DNA of 43,737 nucleotides from an uncultured Saprospiraceae bacterium (GTDB taxonomy: Bacteria; Bacteroidota; Bacteroidia; Chitinophagales; Saprospiraceae), in contig CALDSS010000014.1 of assembly GCA_937924495.1 (NCBI GenBank), forward strand, positions 1-43,737, in the 5' to 3' direction. Below the pieces are notes generated by a model. That model was not told the DNA's origin and searched no databases. It was given only the letters and a program-made list of their open reading frames with translations. This document shows positions 8,506 to 16,877 of this stretch, piece by piece. The position numbers were made by a program, and so were the translations under genes. How positions within the stretch are numbered: position 1 is the first letter of the stretch; each line of letters opens with the position of its first letter.

Positions 8506-9186
8506 TTAGTTAGGAACGAAAATAGCGTCGATAGACATTTCTACTTCATCATTAATCACCTTGTCACCAACAGCGCCAACTAAGCCAGAACCATAGCTGA
8601 TTTCCCACTTGGTTCTATCCAAAATAAAAGCAGGAGATTTTACTCTGACATTGCTTCCTTCATTGGTAACATTAGCAGGAATAGTGATAGGAGCCGTTTT
8701 TCCTTTCAAAGTTAATTGTCCAGCAAAAGTATAATTGTATCCCTCAGTAGGATTATCAATCGGCTGCACTTTTTGCACTAAAAATTTTGCAGTTGGATAT
8801 TTTTCAGTTTCAAAAAAATCAGGGCTCAATAGGTGGCCTGCTAATTTTTGTTTACCTCCGTCATCCATATCATCAGTGACGGCTAAGGAAGAAATGTCAA
8901 TATCTACATCTGCAGCAATCACTTTTCCATTGCTCATTGCCAATTTCCCATCTTTCAATTTGAAAATTCCAGTATGAAACGATCCAGTTACTTTTGAACC
9001 TTTCCAGGTCACCATGCTGTTGGCCAAATCTGATGCATAAACATTGGCTTGACCAATGACGGGTTGTTCTACCTGTTGAGCACCGTCTGTATTTGACTGT
9101 GTAGTAGGTGTTTGCTTTGCATCTCCTCCACAAGAAACTAAGGTGATGGCTGTGGAAAGCAGTAAAAATAATAAGGTGTTCTTCAT
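8506..9186 (-). CDS. YceI-family lipoprotein
   Basis: A 226-aa lipoprotein of the YceI family, beta-barrel proteins that bind isoprenoid or other lipid chains in the periplasm. I placed the start at 9186 (MKNTLLFLLL), which gives a clean lipoprotein signal with lipobox LVSC (Cys19); a longer frame from 9279 adds 31 residues with no signal sequence at the front and overlaps the next gene. After a low-complexity linker, the domain begins near VYASDLANSMVTWKGSK and includes VDIDISSLAVTDD, LLSPDFFETEKYPTAKF and LTLKGKTAPITIP, all characteristic. It ends GDKVINDEVEMSIDAIFV. It may be transcribed after the upstream gene or from its own promoter. Confidence 0.9.
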   Translation of the reverse strand: MKNTLLFLLLSTAITLVSCGGDAKQTPTTQSNTDGAQQVEQPVIGQANVYASDLANSMVTWKGSKVTGSFHTGIFKLKDGKLAMSNGKVIAADVDIDISSLAVTDDMDDGGKQKLAGHLLSPDFFETEKYPTAKFLVQKVQPIDNPTEGYNYTFAGQLTLKGKTAPITIPANVTNEGSNVRVKSPAFILDRTKWEISYGSGLVGAVGDKVINDEVEMSIDAIFVPN

Positions 9187-9265
9187 CTTGTAATGATTTT
9201 TATTTGTGAATGATGTTGAAATTTTTTTCAAGGAAAGTAACGAATGAAAGGGCATCTTGTTTAGC

Positions 9266-11119
9266 TCAGTCTCCTCCATTCCATCTTACCTCAAAATCAT
9301 CTATGAATATTTTCCTTTTATCAGGATTCCAAACATAGACTTTTATTTTATCTTTTATCAGTTTATATTTCGGAACAGCTGCCGAAAAACTAACTTTTTT
9401 CCAACCTGGTAAATCCCCTTTTTCAAACAACTTTTTCTTATTAAAATTAAATGAATTGTAGGCGGATTCAAATGAAATAGTCAGTTGGCCAGGATGTTTT
9501 TCAGGATTTATTCCTTCCGGTAAATAGGCCCAACAACTTGCTGTTAATTCAGGGTTTTGTTCATACGTAAACGCATTGATCCATCCCGTAAAACTTTTAG
9601 AGAACTTCTTCTTTTCGCCGACCCATCTGCTGTGTTTTCCTGATTTGAAAAAGGTGGTATCTAAAAATTCATTTGATGATTCAGATTCAAAATCTTCGAA
9701 CATCAAAATCTTTTTATTTGTGTATTCGGGTTTTACTTCAAAAAGACAGCTCTGTTTTGGTTTTTTGGGATCACCCGTTTTTTCGCATTCAATTAATTTG
9801 AGTTTAGGGCTTTCCAAAAATTCTTTCAACGGAACATTATAGTCCGTTTTTGAAAACCAACTATCCCATATTACAATTGATTTTTTGGCAATTGGTTCTC
9901 CAGTCAAAATCTGCGGCGTATATCTCGCCTCGCGAGAGTCAAATCGGTCTTTATCAAACGCCAGGGCAATATGAGGCGCATCAAAATACAAAGTATAGTC
10001 TTTATATTTTTCAGCATATTTTTTGGCCAGGTTGGTTTGCCCAATTTGAATTTCTTTTAAGCTGAGATCTCTGGTATAATTCAATCTTAAGAATAGAAAA
10101 ACAGCCATTGCTGCCACTATGGAATAATGGGCGTAGGGTCGATGTGAGGTTTTTAAAAATCCACAAATCCAATTGATGCCCTGTGTTATGATTAGCGCAT
10201 AAAGTGGAAGTACGCCTACCATCACGCGCATCAATCCAAAAGAGTTGAAAATTCCTAAATACCAAAATAAACTATGGGCAATGAAGTAGGCTACTCCTAT
10301 CCCATAAACCAACCACATTTCTTCTTTTGAAAAATATCCTTTACGGAAAAGGTAATTGAACATCTTCACACCTCCTGCTAAAATCCCAACCACTAAAAGT
10401 ATTGGAAGAAAATCTCCTAAAACCTGATGCATATTATTGGCAAAATGAAAAAGCTTTCCTGAGCCGTAAGCGCTACTTGGAGTGGCATAGGACATTTTAT
10501 TGAATATCCACCAAAAATCCCCATAATAGAAATATCCTACAACTCCATAAACGATATGTCCGAAGGTGAGAAGCGGCAGCAGATACCAGTACTTTTTCAA
10601 AAGAATATAAATGGTTAGAACGCAGAAAATTATCAATCCTTCTGAGCGAACAAATGGCAAAAAGGATAACCACAAAATTGCTGGAGCTGGTTTTTCTTTG
10701 ACCAAAAGGTAAATTCCAAACATCATCCAACAAGCAAACAGCGGTTCGGTCAAACCAGATAATGTTAAAGAAATATTCATTGGGGCAAATATCATGGCAA
10801 AGACTGCTATCCAAACATTTTGGATATTCAATTGCCGACCTACGCTGACCATTAAAATTGTGGAACAGATTATCAGGGCGATATTGAACAGTTTCATGGC
10901 TGTGAAACCACCTTGAGCAATAGGCGCAGTAAGTAATACAAACATTGGTTTTGCCCAATGATTTAGGAAGTTTTCAGGATGCTCAAAGGCAAACCTTGAG
11001 TGGAGGTAGTGAGAGATACTATCTCCTTCATCGCCTGTGCCCTTGGCAACAAAGGCCAAAATGACCATGATAATTCCGAAAACGATAAGGGTAGGAGTAA
11101 TAAGTTTTTCGTTCCTCAA
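9266..11119 (-). CDS. GT-C-like integral membrane glycosyltransferase with soluble C-terminal domain
   Basis: A 617-aa polytopic membrane protein. Residues 1-340 hold roughly nine or ten hydrophobic segments; the first periplasmic loop contains GDEGDSISHYLHSRFAFEHPE, with acidic residues placed as in GT-C (GT39/PMT-like) enzymes that use polyprenyl-phosphate sugars. Later loops have FVRSEGLIIF, also typical of this class. Residues about 360-460 are soluble, and the last 150 (ILMFEDFES... to FIDDFEVRWN) look like a jelly-roll carbohydrate-binding-like domain. The start is TTG at 11119; no in-frame ATG precedes it. It begins 18 bp after the metal permease gene, so the two are likely co-transcribed. 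Donor and acceptor sugars are unknown. Confidence 0.72.
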   Translation of the reverse strand: MRNEKLITPTLIVFGIIMVILAFVAKGTGDEGDSISHYLHSRFAFEHPENFLNHWAKPMFVLLTAPIAQGGFTAMKLFNIALIICSTILMVSVGRQLNIQNVWIAVFAMIFAPMNISLTLSGLTEPLFACWMMFGIYLLVKEKPAPAILWLSFLPFVRSEGLIIFCVLTIYILLKKYWYLLPLLTFGHIVYGVVGYFYYGDFWWIFNKMSYATPSSAYGSGKLFHFANNMHQVLGDFLPILLVVGILAGGVKMFNYLFRKGYFSKEEMWLVYGIGVAYFIAHSLFWYLGIFNSFGLMRVMVGVLPLYALIITQGINWICGFLKTSHRPYAHYSIVAAMAVFLFLRLNYTRDLSLKEIQIGQTNLAKKYAEKYKDYTLYFDAPHIALAFDKDRFDSREARYTPQILTGEPIAKKSIVIWDSWFSKTDYNVPLKEFLESPKLKLIECEKTGDPKKPKQSCLFEVKPEYTNKKILMFEDFESESSNEFLDTTFFKSGKHSRWVGEKKKFSKSFTGWINAFTYEQNPELTASCWAYLPEGINPEKHPGQLTISFESAYNSFNFNKKKLFEKGDLPGWKKVSFSAAVPKYKLIKDKIKVYVWNPDKRKIFIDDFEVRWNGGD

Positions 11120-11137
11120 GTGTAAAATGTTTGCTCA

Positions 11138-12610
11138 CTAAGTTATTGCAATTCGAGCCGCTAATTTAGAAGGAATCTCGATGGTTTTATCACCTTGCTG
11201 CACCTTAACTGAAATTTCGTCTTTATTTATGACTTGAATTTCTTCTTCGGGCATCAATCCAAGTTTCCAAAGTGCTGTTGAGATATATTCATTTGTCTGA
11301 TTGATTTCGATTTGAGCATCCTGATTTTTGCTCAATTGGAGTAAAGAGCGCTCTGGCATTTTACGTTCAGGAATTGGAGAACCATGCGGGTCTTTTTCAG
11401 GAAAGCCTAATTTTTCATCTACTTCATCTAAGATACCTTCCGACAGGTGATGCTCCAATCGCTCTGCGTCGTCATGGATTTGGCCTTCTTGAAGGCCGAC
11501 TTCATTAACCAAATAGGTCTCCCATAAACGGTGCGCTCTGGTCAATCGACTAGCAACTGCTGATCCTTTTTCAGTCAACTCCAACTGCCCTTTATCAAAG
11601 TAATCCCTGTTTCGCAATTCCGAAAGCAAACCATTTAATTTCCTTCTTGAGAAACCTAACCTGGCTTGCAAATTTTCAAAGTTCATTTGATTCATGCCTT
11701 GTAGGCGGAAGGATTGTTTCATGACATCCTCCAAATTGATTTCGTGTTTTAATTTCCTTTTTTTCAAATATCTGAAAACTAAACCTCGCTTTGGCGCTAA
11801 AAAAGCTGCAATAAAAAAGAAAACAGCTGCTACAACTGCCATTAAAGGCCCAGGAGTGGTATTCCATACAATTGCTAAAAGCAAACCTGAAACGGTCGAT
11901 ATTAGTCCAATAAACGCCGAGAGTATGACGACTTTATGCAAACGATCCGTAAGCAAAAGGGCCGTGGAAGCAGGCGTGATGAGCATGGCCACTACCAAAA
12001 TAACCCCAACGGTTTGTAAAGAAGCCACCACCACAAATGAAAGTAAAAGCATTAGGAAATAATGCATCAATTTGACTGAAATACCCATTGTTTGAGCAAT
12101 CACGGGCTGGAATGTGGAGACAAACAATTGTCGATAGAAAATGAAAACATTTATTAAAACATAAATAGTCAATCCTATGGTCAAATAAAGATCTTCATTA
12201 GAGACGCCAAGCATATTTCCAAAAAGAAAATCTTTTACATCTAAGTGTACGCCATCGCGCTTACTGATATGTGAGATGCCAATAACTCCAATAGCAAACA
12301 TGGCCGTAAAAACGATACCGATGGCAGCGTCGTTCTTGGCTTTTACGTTCTGTTGAATCCATGTGATGACCAGGGCAGAAAGTAAACCTGCTAAAACGGA
12401 ACCAATAAAGAATCCAATGACACTATATCCAAATAATAAAAATGCAAAAAATACACCCGGAAGAACGGCATGAGAAAGGGCATCTCCTATCAAAGCCATA
12501 TTTCTCAAAACGATAAAACACCCTAAAACACCGCATGAAATACCGACCATTGCAGATGCAATGAGTGCTCTAAAGGCCCAAGGTTCTTGTAAGGACATCC
12601 ACAAATCCAT
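11138..12610 (-). CDS. Metal ABC transporter permease (ABC-3) fused to DtxR/MntR-like domain
   Basis: About 490 aa. Residues 1-280 form an eight-helix ABC-3 permease of the ZnuB/MntB type for Zn, Mn or Fe uptake (GVLGCFIVLRNMALIGDALSHAVLPGV near the N-terminus, LVVAMLITPASTALLLTDR later). Residues about 300-420 resemble DtxR-family regulators: a winged-helix region (NFENLQARLGFSRRKLNGLL) and a dimer/metal domain with RLWETYLVNEVG and DDAERLEHHLSE, holding the conserved Glu/His ligand pattern. The last 70 residues resemble the SH3-like FeoA end. I chose ATG 12610 because the longer frame starts at a TTG inside a perfect -7 box (TACTTTTG, 12639-12632). No ABC ATPase or binding protein is adjacent. 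Confidence 0.88.
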   Translation of the reverse strand: MDLWMSLQEPWAFRALIASAMVGISCGVLGCFIVLRNMALIGDALSHAVLPGVFFAFLLFGYSVIGFFIGSVLAGLLSALVITWIQQNVKAKNDAAIGIVFTAMFAIGVIGISHISKRDGVHLDVKDFLFGNMLGVSNEDLYLTIGLTIYVLINVFIFYRQLFVSTFQPVIAQTMGISVKLMHYFLMLLLSFVVVASLQTVGVILVVAMLITPASTALLLTDRLHKVVILSAFIGLISTVSGLLLAIVWNTTPGPLMAVVAAVFFFIAAFLAPKRGLVFRYLKKRKLKHEINLEDVMKQSFRLQGMNQMNFENLQARLGFSRRKLNGLLSELRNRDYFDKGQLELTEKGSAVASRLTRAHRLWETYLVNEVGLQEGQIHDDAERLEHHLSEGILDEVDEKLGFPEKDPHGSPIPERKMPERSLLQLSKNQDAQIEINQTNEYISTALWKLGLMPEEEIQVINKDEISVKVQQGDKTIEIPSKLAARIAIT

Positions 12611-12631
12611 AATTAGAGGTTTATTTATATG

Positions 12632-12639
12632 CAAAAGTA
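12632..12639 (-). promoter_or_regulatory. Bacteroidota -7 box (TACTTTTG) for the metal permease
   Basis: The minus strand reads TACTTTTG, a perfect TAnnTTTG match, 22 bp before the ATG at 12610. A -33 TTTG is not evident. It overlaps the TTG codon at 12634 and so argues against that start. Confidence 0.5.
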
Positions 12640-12720
12640 ATAAAATTTCATCAATCGAAAGATATTTTTAGATTAGTCTAAAAATGTCTTTTACAATTAA
12701 ATGACACGAAGCCTTTTGAT

Positions 12721-12728
12721 TACTTTTG
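12721..12728 (+). promoter_or_regulatory. Bacteroidota -7 box (TACTTTTG) for the sugar transferase gene
   Basis: TACTTTTG matches TAnnTTTG on the plus strand, 65 bp before the ATG at 12794. Together with the box on the other strand at 12632 it makes this a divergent promoter region. Confidence 0.45.
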
Positions 12729-12793
12729 CATCCTGAGTTTATTTAAGTCTTGAATTGATGAGGAACTTTGTTTTTTGAGTAATACAAAAATGA

Positions 12794-14281
12794 ATGAGTA
12801 GTATTCCAACATTTGTAACATCATCGGCCGAATTGGTTCGAAATCGATCTGAAGATAGATTTCGAATGACCAAACTACGTCAGTTGGATACTTTCTTTTA
12901 CAAGTTGGCGGACTTCCTTTCAGCGATGATTGCATGGGCATTGTTTTTTGCCTACCGAAAAAACATTGAAGGCGCTGCTTTGGAATCAATATGGACGGAT
13001 CCGAATTTCTATTATGGAATTGCGATTGTACCCATTGGTTGGAGTCTATTTTATGGCATTTTCGACAATTACAAAGATGTTTATAGAATGTCGCGGATGT
13101 CAGTATTTATCCGAACTATCTTTTTGTCAATTTTTGGGGTCTTGTTTTTGTTTTTCACGCTCATGCTCGATGATATAGTTACCGATTATCATACCTACTA
13201 TACTTCCTTTTTAACTTTGTTGGGTTTGCATTTTCTAATAACTGTGTGCGTCAGAATGATAATTTTGACTTGGGCCAGCCGTCGTTTGAAAAAGGGGATT
13301 AGAACTTTTAGAACCTTATTAATTGGAGGTGAACAAAAAGCAGAAGACCTTTTTGCCGATGTAGCTACAAGAAAAAAAGGCCTTGGATTTAATTTCATTG
13401 GATTCATAGATGCGAATGGCAATCGTAAAAAACCATTGCAAACTCATCTTCCTAAATTGGGTCGAGTTGAGGACATTCATAATGTAATAGAAAAGGAAAA
13501 TATTGAGGAAGTGATTGTTGCAATTGAATCAAGTGAGCATAATCGTTTGCGTGATATTCTAAATTCGCTTTTTGATTTTGGGGATAGAATTTTGGTAAAA
13601 ATCATTCCTGATATGTATGACATTTTATTGGGAAATGTAAAAATGAATCACCTCTATGGTGCGGTATTAATTGAGATAAATCAGGAACTTTTGCCCAAAT
13701 GGCAAATGATTGTGAAAAGATTAGTTGACGTTACGACCTCTTTATTATTCCTGATAACTTTTACACCAGTTTATCTTTACATTGCTATTCGAGTAAGACT
13801 CTCCTCTGATGGGCCGATTTTTTTCAAACAAAAAAGGGTAGGCCATTATGGAAAAGAATTTAAGATTATCAAATTCCGCTCAATGTTTACAGATGCAGAA
13901 AAAAATGGCCCACGACTATCAAGCGATGCGGATAGTCGGATTACTCCTTGGGGTAAGACTATGAGAAAATATAGGCTCGACGAGTTGCCTCAATTTTGGA
14001 ATGTTTTAATAGGAGAAATGTCTTTGGTTGGCCCTCGCCCAGAACGACAATTCTATATTGATCAAATCGTGAAAAAAGCACCTCATTATCGTCACCTGCT
14101 CAAGGTTCGCCCAGGAATCACCAGTTGGGGACAGGTGAAATATGGCTATGCAAGTAATGTTGAGCAAATGATTCAACGACTAAAATTCGATATTCTTTAT
14201 ATTGAAAATATGTCTCTTGCATTAGATTTTAAAATTTTCTTCTACACTTTACTTGTTTTGATTAAAGGAGAAGGGAAATAG
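12794..14281 (+). CDS. Polyprenyl-phosphate sugar phosphotransferase (WbaP/WcaJ type)
   Basis: A 495-aa membrane enzyme that starts exopolysaccharide or O-antigen repeat-unit assembly by moving a sugar-1-phosphate from a nucleotide sugar to undecaprenyl phosphate. The N-terminal half has four or five hydrophobic helices (about 30-160) and then a CoA-binding-like Rossmann domain (TFRTLLIGGEQKAEDLF). The C-terminal catalytic domain begins KRLVDVTTSLLFL, with GPIFFKQKRVGHYGKEF, IKFRSMFTDAE, RKYRLDELPQFWNVLIG and MSLVGPRPER, all signature blocks of the bacterial sugar transferase family. The end SLALDFKIFFYTLLVLIKGEG is also typical. It is followed directly by a MITE at 14304, and no other capsule genes are adjacent. 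Confidence 0.93.
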   Translation: MSSIPTFVTSSAELVRNRSEDRFRMTKLRQLDTFFYKLADFLSAMIAWALFFAYRKNIEGAALESIWTDPNFYYGIAIVPIGWSLFYGIFDNYKDVYRMSRMSVFIRTIFLSIFGVLFLFFTLMLDDIVTDYHTYYTSFLTLLGLHFLITVCVRMIILTWASRRLKKGIRTFRTLLIGGEQKAEDLFADVATRKKGLGFNFIGFIDANGNRKKPLQTHLPKLGRVEDIHNVIEKENIEEVIVAIESSEHNRLRDILNSLFDFGDRILVKIIPDMYDILLGNVKMNHLYGAVLIEINQELLPKWQMIVKRLVDVTTSLLFLITFTPVYLYIAIRVRLSSDGPIFFKQKRVGHYGKEFKIIKFRSMFTDAEKNGPRLSSDADSRITPWGKTMRKYRLDELPQFWNVLIGEMSLVGPRPERQFYIDQIVKKAPHYRHLLKVRPGITSWGQVKYGYASNVEQMIQRLKFDILYIENMSLALDFKIFFYTLLVLIKGEGK

Positions 14282-14303
14282 GGTTGAGCTTCAAAATTTA
14301 GAG

Positions 14304-14435
14304 CTAAGTACAGGACAAAAGTGAAATGAGAGGTTTACTAAACTTAATTTTTAAAAACTCGCGAATAGAATTATTTAAATCAGTGCATTTAGCGAAGGCG
14401 AAGTTTAGTAAACCTATGTTTTGTCCTGTACTCAG
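14304..14435 (+). mobile_element. MITE-A copy 2 with 9-bp target-site duplication
   Basis: A 132-bp non-coding element. Its ends are CTAAGTACAGGACAAAA and the inverse TTTTGTCCTGTACTCAG; inside lie the inverted arms AGGTTTACTAAACTT and AAGTTTAGTAAACCT. It is flanked by a perfect direct repeat AATTTAGAG at 14295-14303 and 14436-14444. It holds no open frame of note, so it must be moved by a transposase encoded elsewhere. Confidence 0.93.
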
Positions 14436-14444
14436 AATTTAGAG

Positions 14445-14710
14445 TCAAAGTATTTTAATTCATATTTTTTATTTTAATTTTGATTCACGTACTCTCCACA
14501 TGCTCTATGAGAATGCCCTTAAAATAGTTGAGTGATACCCCTTATCCCTTTTTGCTTAAAGCAATCATTTTTAGTTGAATACAGATATGATTTTTTTTAA
14601 TTTTAATATCAAAATTAATGAAACACATATATATGTTTGGCGTAATATTTGACTGGTAATTCGGAGGGAATCAACCATAATCCACTCACAAAAAATAATA
14701 AACATACTCC
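14445..14710. other. Intergenic region upstream of the response regulator
   Basis: AT-rich sequence between the MITE and the response regulator gene. I see no gene, strong hairpin or clear -12/-24 site here. The ATATATATGTTTGG stretch near 14627-14640 might hold a promoter, but this is weak. Confidence 0.3.
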
Positions 14711-15982
14711 ATGGCTAAGATTTTAATTGTAGATGACGAACCGGCTATCAGAAGAACGCTCAAGGAAATTCTTGAATTCGAAAAATTCAAGGTGGACGAA
14801 GCGACGAACGGTTTGGAATGCATGGTCAAACTAAAAAAAGACAAATTCGACGTCATCTTAATGGATATCAAAATGCCACAGATGACGGGCATGGAGGCGC
14901 TCGAAAGAGTCCACATGCTTGCACCGGAGACCCCAGTTGTAATGATTTCTGGTCATGGTACTATTGAAACTGCGGTAGAAGCAGTGAAAAAAGGTGCCTT
15001 TGATTATATCTCAAAACCACCAGATCTGAATAGATTACTTATCACTTTGCGAAACGCAATGGATAAGTCCAGCCTAATTACAGAGACCAAAGTCCTTAAA
15101 AAGAAAGTAACCAGCTCAAAGGTTCAAGAAATTGTTGGAGAATCTCCAGCTATTTCTAAAATTCATGAGTTTATCGAAACGGTAGGGCCTACGGATTCGC
15201 GAGTTTTGGTTTTGGGTGAAAATGGAACGGGTAAAGAATTGGTAGCCCGTTGGCTTCACGAAAAAAGTAGTAGAAGAGAAAGTCCATTGGTAGAGGTGAA
15301 TTGTGCAGCTATTCCATCAGAACTTATTGATAGTGAGCTATTTGGACATGAGAAAGGTTCTTTTACCTCAGCTCACAAGCAACGCATTGGTAAATTTGAA
15401 CAAGCCCATGGCGGCACCTTATTTCTGGATGAGATAGGGGATATGAGCCTAAGTGCGCAAGCAAAAGTTCTAAGAGCTTTACAAGAAAGTATCGTGACTC
15501 GTGTGGGCGGTGAAAAGCCAATTCGTGTTGATGTACGAATTATAGCAGCAACCAATAAAAACCTGCAAGAAGAAATCAAAAGAGGCAATTTCCGTGAAGA
15601 TTTATATTATCGTTTAGCGGTGCTTCCTATTCATGTTCCTCCATTGAGAGAACGTAGAGAAGACATTCCTTTATTGGTGAATCATTTTGTGGCGAATATT
15701 TGTTCTGAATATGGTATCACACCAAAAGTGGTAACCAAAGAAGCAGAAGTTGCCCTTAAAAATTTGACTTGGCCTGGTAATATTCGAGAGCTGAGAAATG
15801 TGGTTGAACGTCTGATTATATTGAGTGGTGCAGAAATCAATGATGAAGATGTATTACGTTTTGTTTCTCCAAGTTCGCCTGAAGATGCCACCCGATTCAA
15901 AGAGATTTTCGATAAATTTGATGATGTAGATGAGTTGCATCAATATATAGATAAGCAGTTTACTAGTTATAAGAAAAATTAA
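14711..15982 (+). CDS. NtrC-family sigma-54 response regulator lacking a Fis-type HTH
   Basis: A 423-aa regulator. Residues 1-120 form a receiver domain with D8/D9, phosphoacceptor D52 and K102. Residues about 140-375 form the AAA+ domain: Walker A GENGTGKE at 169-176, Walker B GGTLFLDEIGD at 234-244, then LPPLRER-like VPPLRERREDIP. The sigma-54 contact loop, usually GAFTGA, reads GSFTSA (216-221), which I recall as common in Bacteroidota homologs. The protein ends at YIDKQFTSYKKN with no recognisable Fis-type DNA-binding helix-turn-helix, so it may act without site-specific DNA binding or through a partner. No histidine kinase is adjacent. A terminator follows at 16011. Confidence 0.93.
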   Translation: MAKILIVDDEPAIRRTLKEILEFEKFKVDEATNGLECMVKLKKDKFDVILMDIKMPQMTGMEALERVHMLAPETPVVMISGHGTIETAVEAVKKGAFDYISKPPDLNRLLITLRNAMDKSSLITETKVLKKKVTSSKVQEIVGESPAISKIHEFIETVGPTDSRVLVLGENGTGKELVARWLHEKSSRRESPLVEVNCAAIPSELIDSELFGHEKGSFTSAHKQRIGKFEQAHGGTLFLDEIGDMSLSAQAKVLRALQESIVTRVGGEKPIRVDVRIIAATNKNLQEEIKRGNFREDLYYRLAVLPIHVPPLRERREDIPLLVNHFVANICSEYGITPKVVTKEAEVALKNLTWPGNIRELRNVVERLIILSGAEINDEDVLRFVSPSSPEDATRFKEIFDKFDDVDELHQYIDKQFTSYKKN

Positions 15983-16010
15983 ATCCTGCGAATTAGAAAA
16001 TATACAAATT

Positions 16011-16042
16011 TGCCCGTGCCATTGGTATCGGGCATTTTTTTT
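16011..16042 (+). terminator. Rho-independent terminator after the response regulator
   Basis: TGCCCG at 16011-16016 pairs with CGGGCA at 16029-16034, with TGCC/GGTA extending the stem past one bulged base; eight Ts follow. Confidence 0.8.
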
Positions 16043-16110
16043 GACTTGTAATGTTATTTGTAGTTATTTGCACCCGCTTTTTAAATAATTCACAATCAGA
16101 CCTTTTTTTA

Positions 16111-16818
16111 ATGGCAAAGAAGAAAAATCTTAAAACGAAACAATGGGATAAAACCATCAAAGGAGAAAACTCTTGGACGTTGTTCAAAGTAATCTCTGAA
16201 ACAGTTGATGGTTTTGAAGTAATGAATCAGATAGGGCCTTGTGTTTCTATTTTTGGCTCTGCACGAACCAAACCTAACCAGAAATACTATAAACAAACGG
16301 TAAAACTGGCTAAAAAACTCTCCAAAGAGGGCTTCGGTATTATCACAGGCGGTGGTCCTGGAATCATGGAGGCAGGAAATAAAGGAGCGAAGAAAGGAGG
16401 TGGTGCCTCCGTTGGGTTAAATATCGATATCCCGTTTGAGCAACATTACAATCCTTGGATTGATGCCGATAAAAACTTGATGTTTCGATATTTCTTTATC
16501 AGAAAAGTGATGTTCGTTAAGTATGCACAGGCATTTGTGGTCATGCCAGGTGGATTTGGAACAATGGACGAACTGTTTGAAGTATTGACTTTAGTGCAAA
16601 CGACTATGTCCAGCAAAGTACCTATCATTTTAGTGGGTTCTGATTTTTGGACAGGACTTGTCGATTGGATCAAAGGCACGATGCTTGAAAAATTTGCAAC
16701 CATCAGTGCTAAAGATTTGGATTTAATTCCAATCACAGATGACTTGGATGAAGTTGTGAAAATTATCAACGACTTCTATAAGAAAGACCACAAACTCAAG
16801 CCTAACTACGAACTTTAA
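16111..16818 (+). CDS. LOG-family protein (TIGR00730-type, putative nucleoside 5'-monophosphate phosphoribohydrolase)
   Basis: A 235-aa cytoplasmic Rossmann-fold protein of the LOG/TIGR00730 family. Members cleave the glycosidic bond of (cytokinin) nucleoside 5'-monophosphates to release the free base. The signature PGGFGTMDELFEVLTLVQT matches PGGxGTxxE, and GGGPGIMEAGNKGA supplies the phosphate-binding loop. Start chosen at ATG 16111 (MAKKKNLKTKQW); the frame opens at 16051 but those 20 residues overlap the space just after the preceding terminator and look unconserved. The N-terminal extension before GPCVSIFGSAR (about 40 residues) is usual in Bacteroidota members. A 15-bp perfect hairpin follows at 16831. 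Confidence 0.92.
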   Translation: MAKKKNLKTKQWDKTIKGENSWTLFKVISETVDGFEVMNQIGPCVSIFGSARTKPNQKYYKQTVKLAKKLSKEGFGIITGGGPGIMEAGNKGAKKGGGASVGLNIDIPFEQHYNPWIDADKNLMFRYFFIRKVMFVKYAQAFVVMPGGFGTMDELFEVLTLVQTTMSSKVPIILVGSDFWTGLVDWIKGTMLEKFATISAKDLDLIPITDDLDEVVKIINDFYKKDHKLKPNYEL

Positions 16819-16830
16819 AGTAGTTTTATC

Positions 16831-16870
16831 ATAGAAGCTGATTGAATTTATTTGGTCAATCAGCTTCTAT
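16831..16870. terminator. Perfect 15-bp hairpin between convergent genes
   Basis: ATAGAAGCTGATTGA at 16831-16845 pairs with TCAATCAGCTTCTAT at 16856-16870 around a 10-base loop. It lies between the LOG gene and the convergent gene ending at 16878; the T-tracts on both sides are poor. Confidence 0.7.
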
Positions 16871-16877
16871 GAATCTT

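Noticed and set aside
9187-9279. Longer start for the YceI lipoprotein
   Set aside because: It hides the lipoprotein signal inside the protein and overlaps the neighbouring gene; 9186 gives a normal lipobox.
12611-12634. TTG start for the metal permease
   Set aside because: The TTG lies inside a perfect -7 box and cannot well be in the mRNA; ATG 12610 fits.
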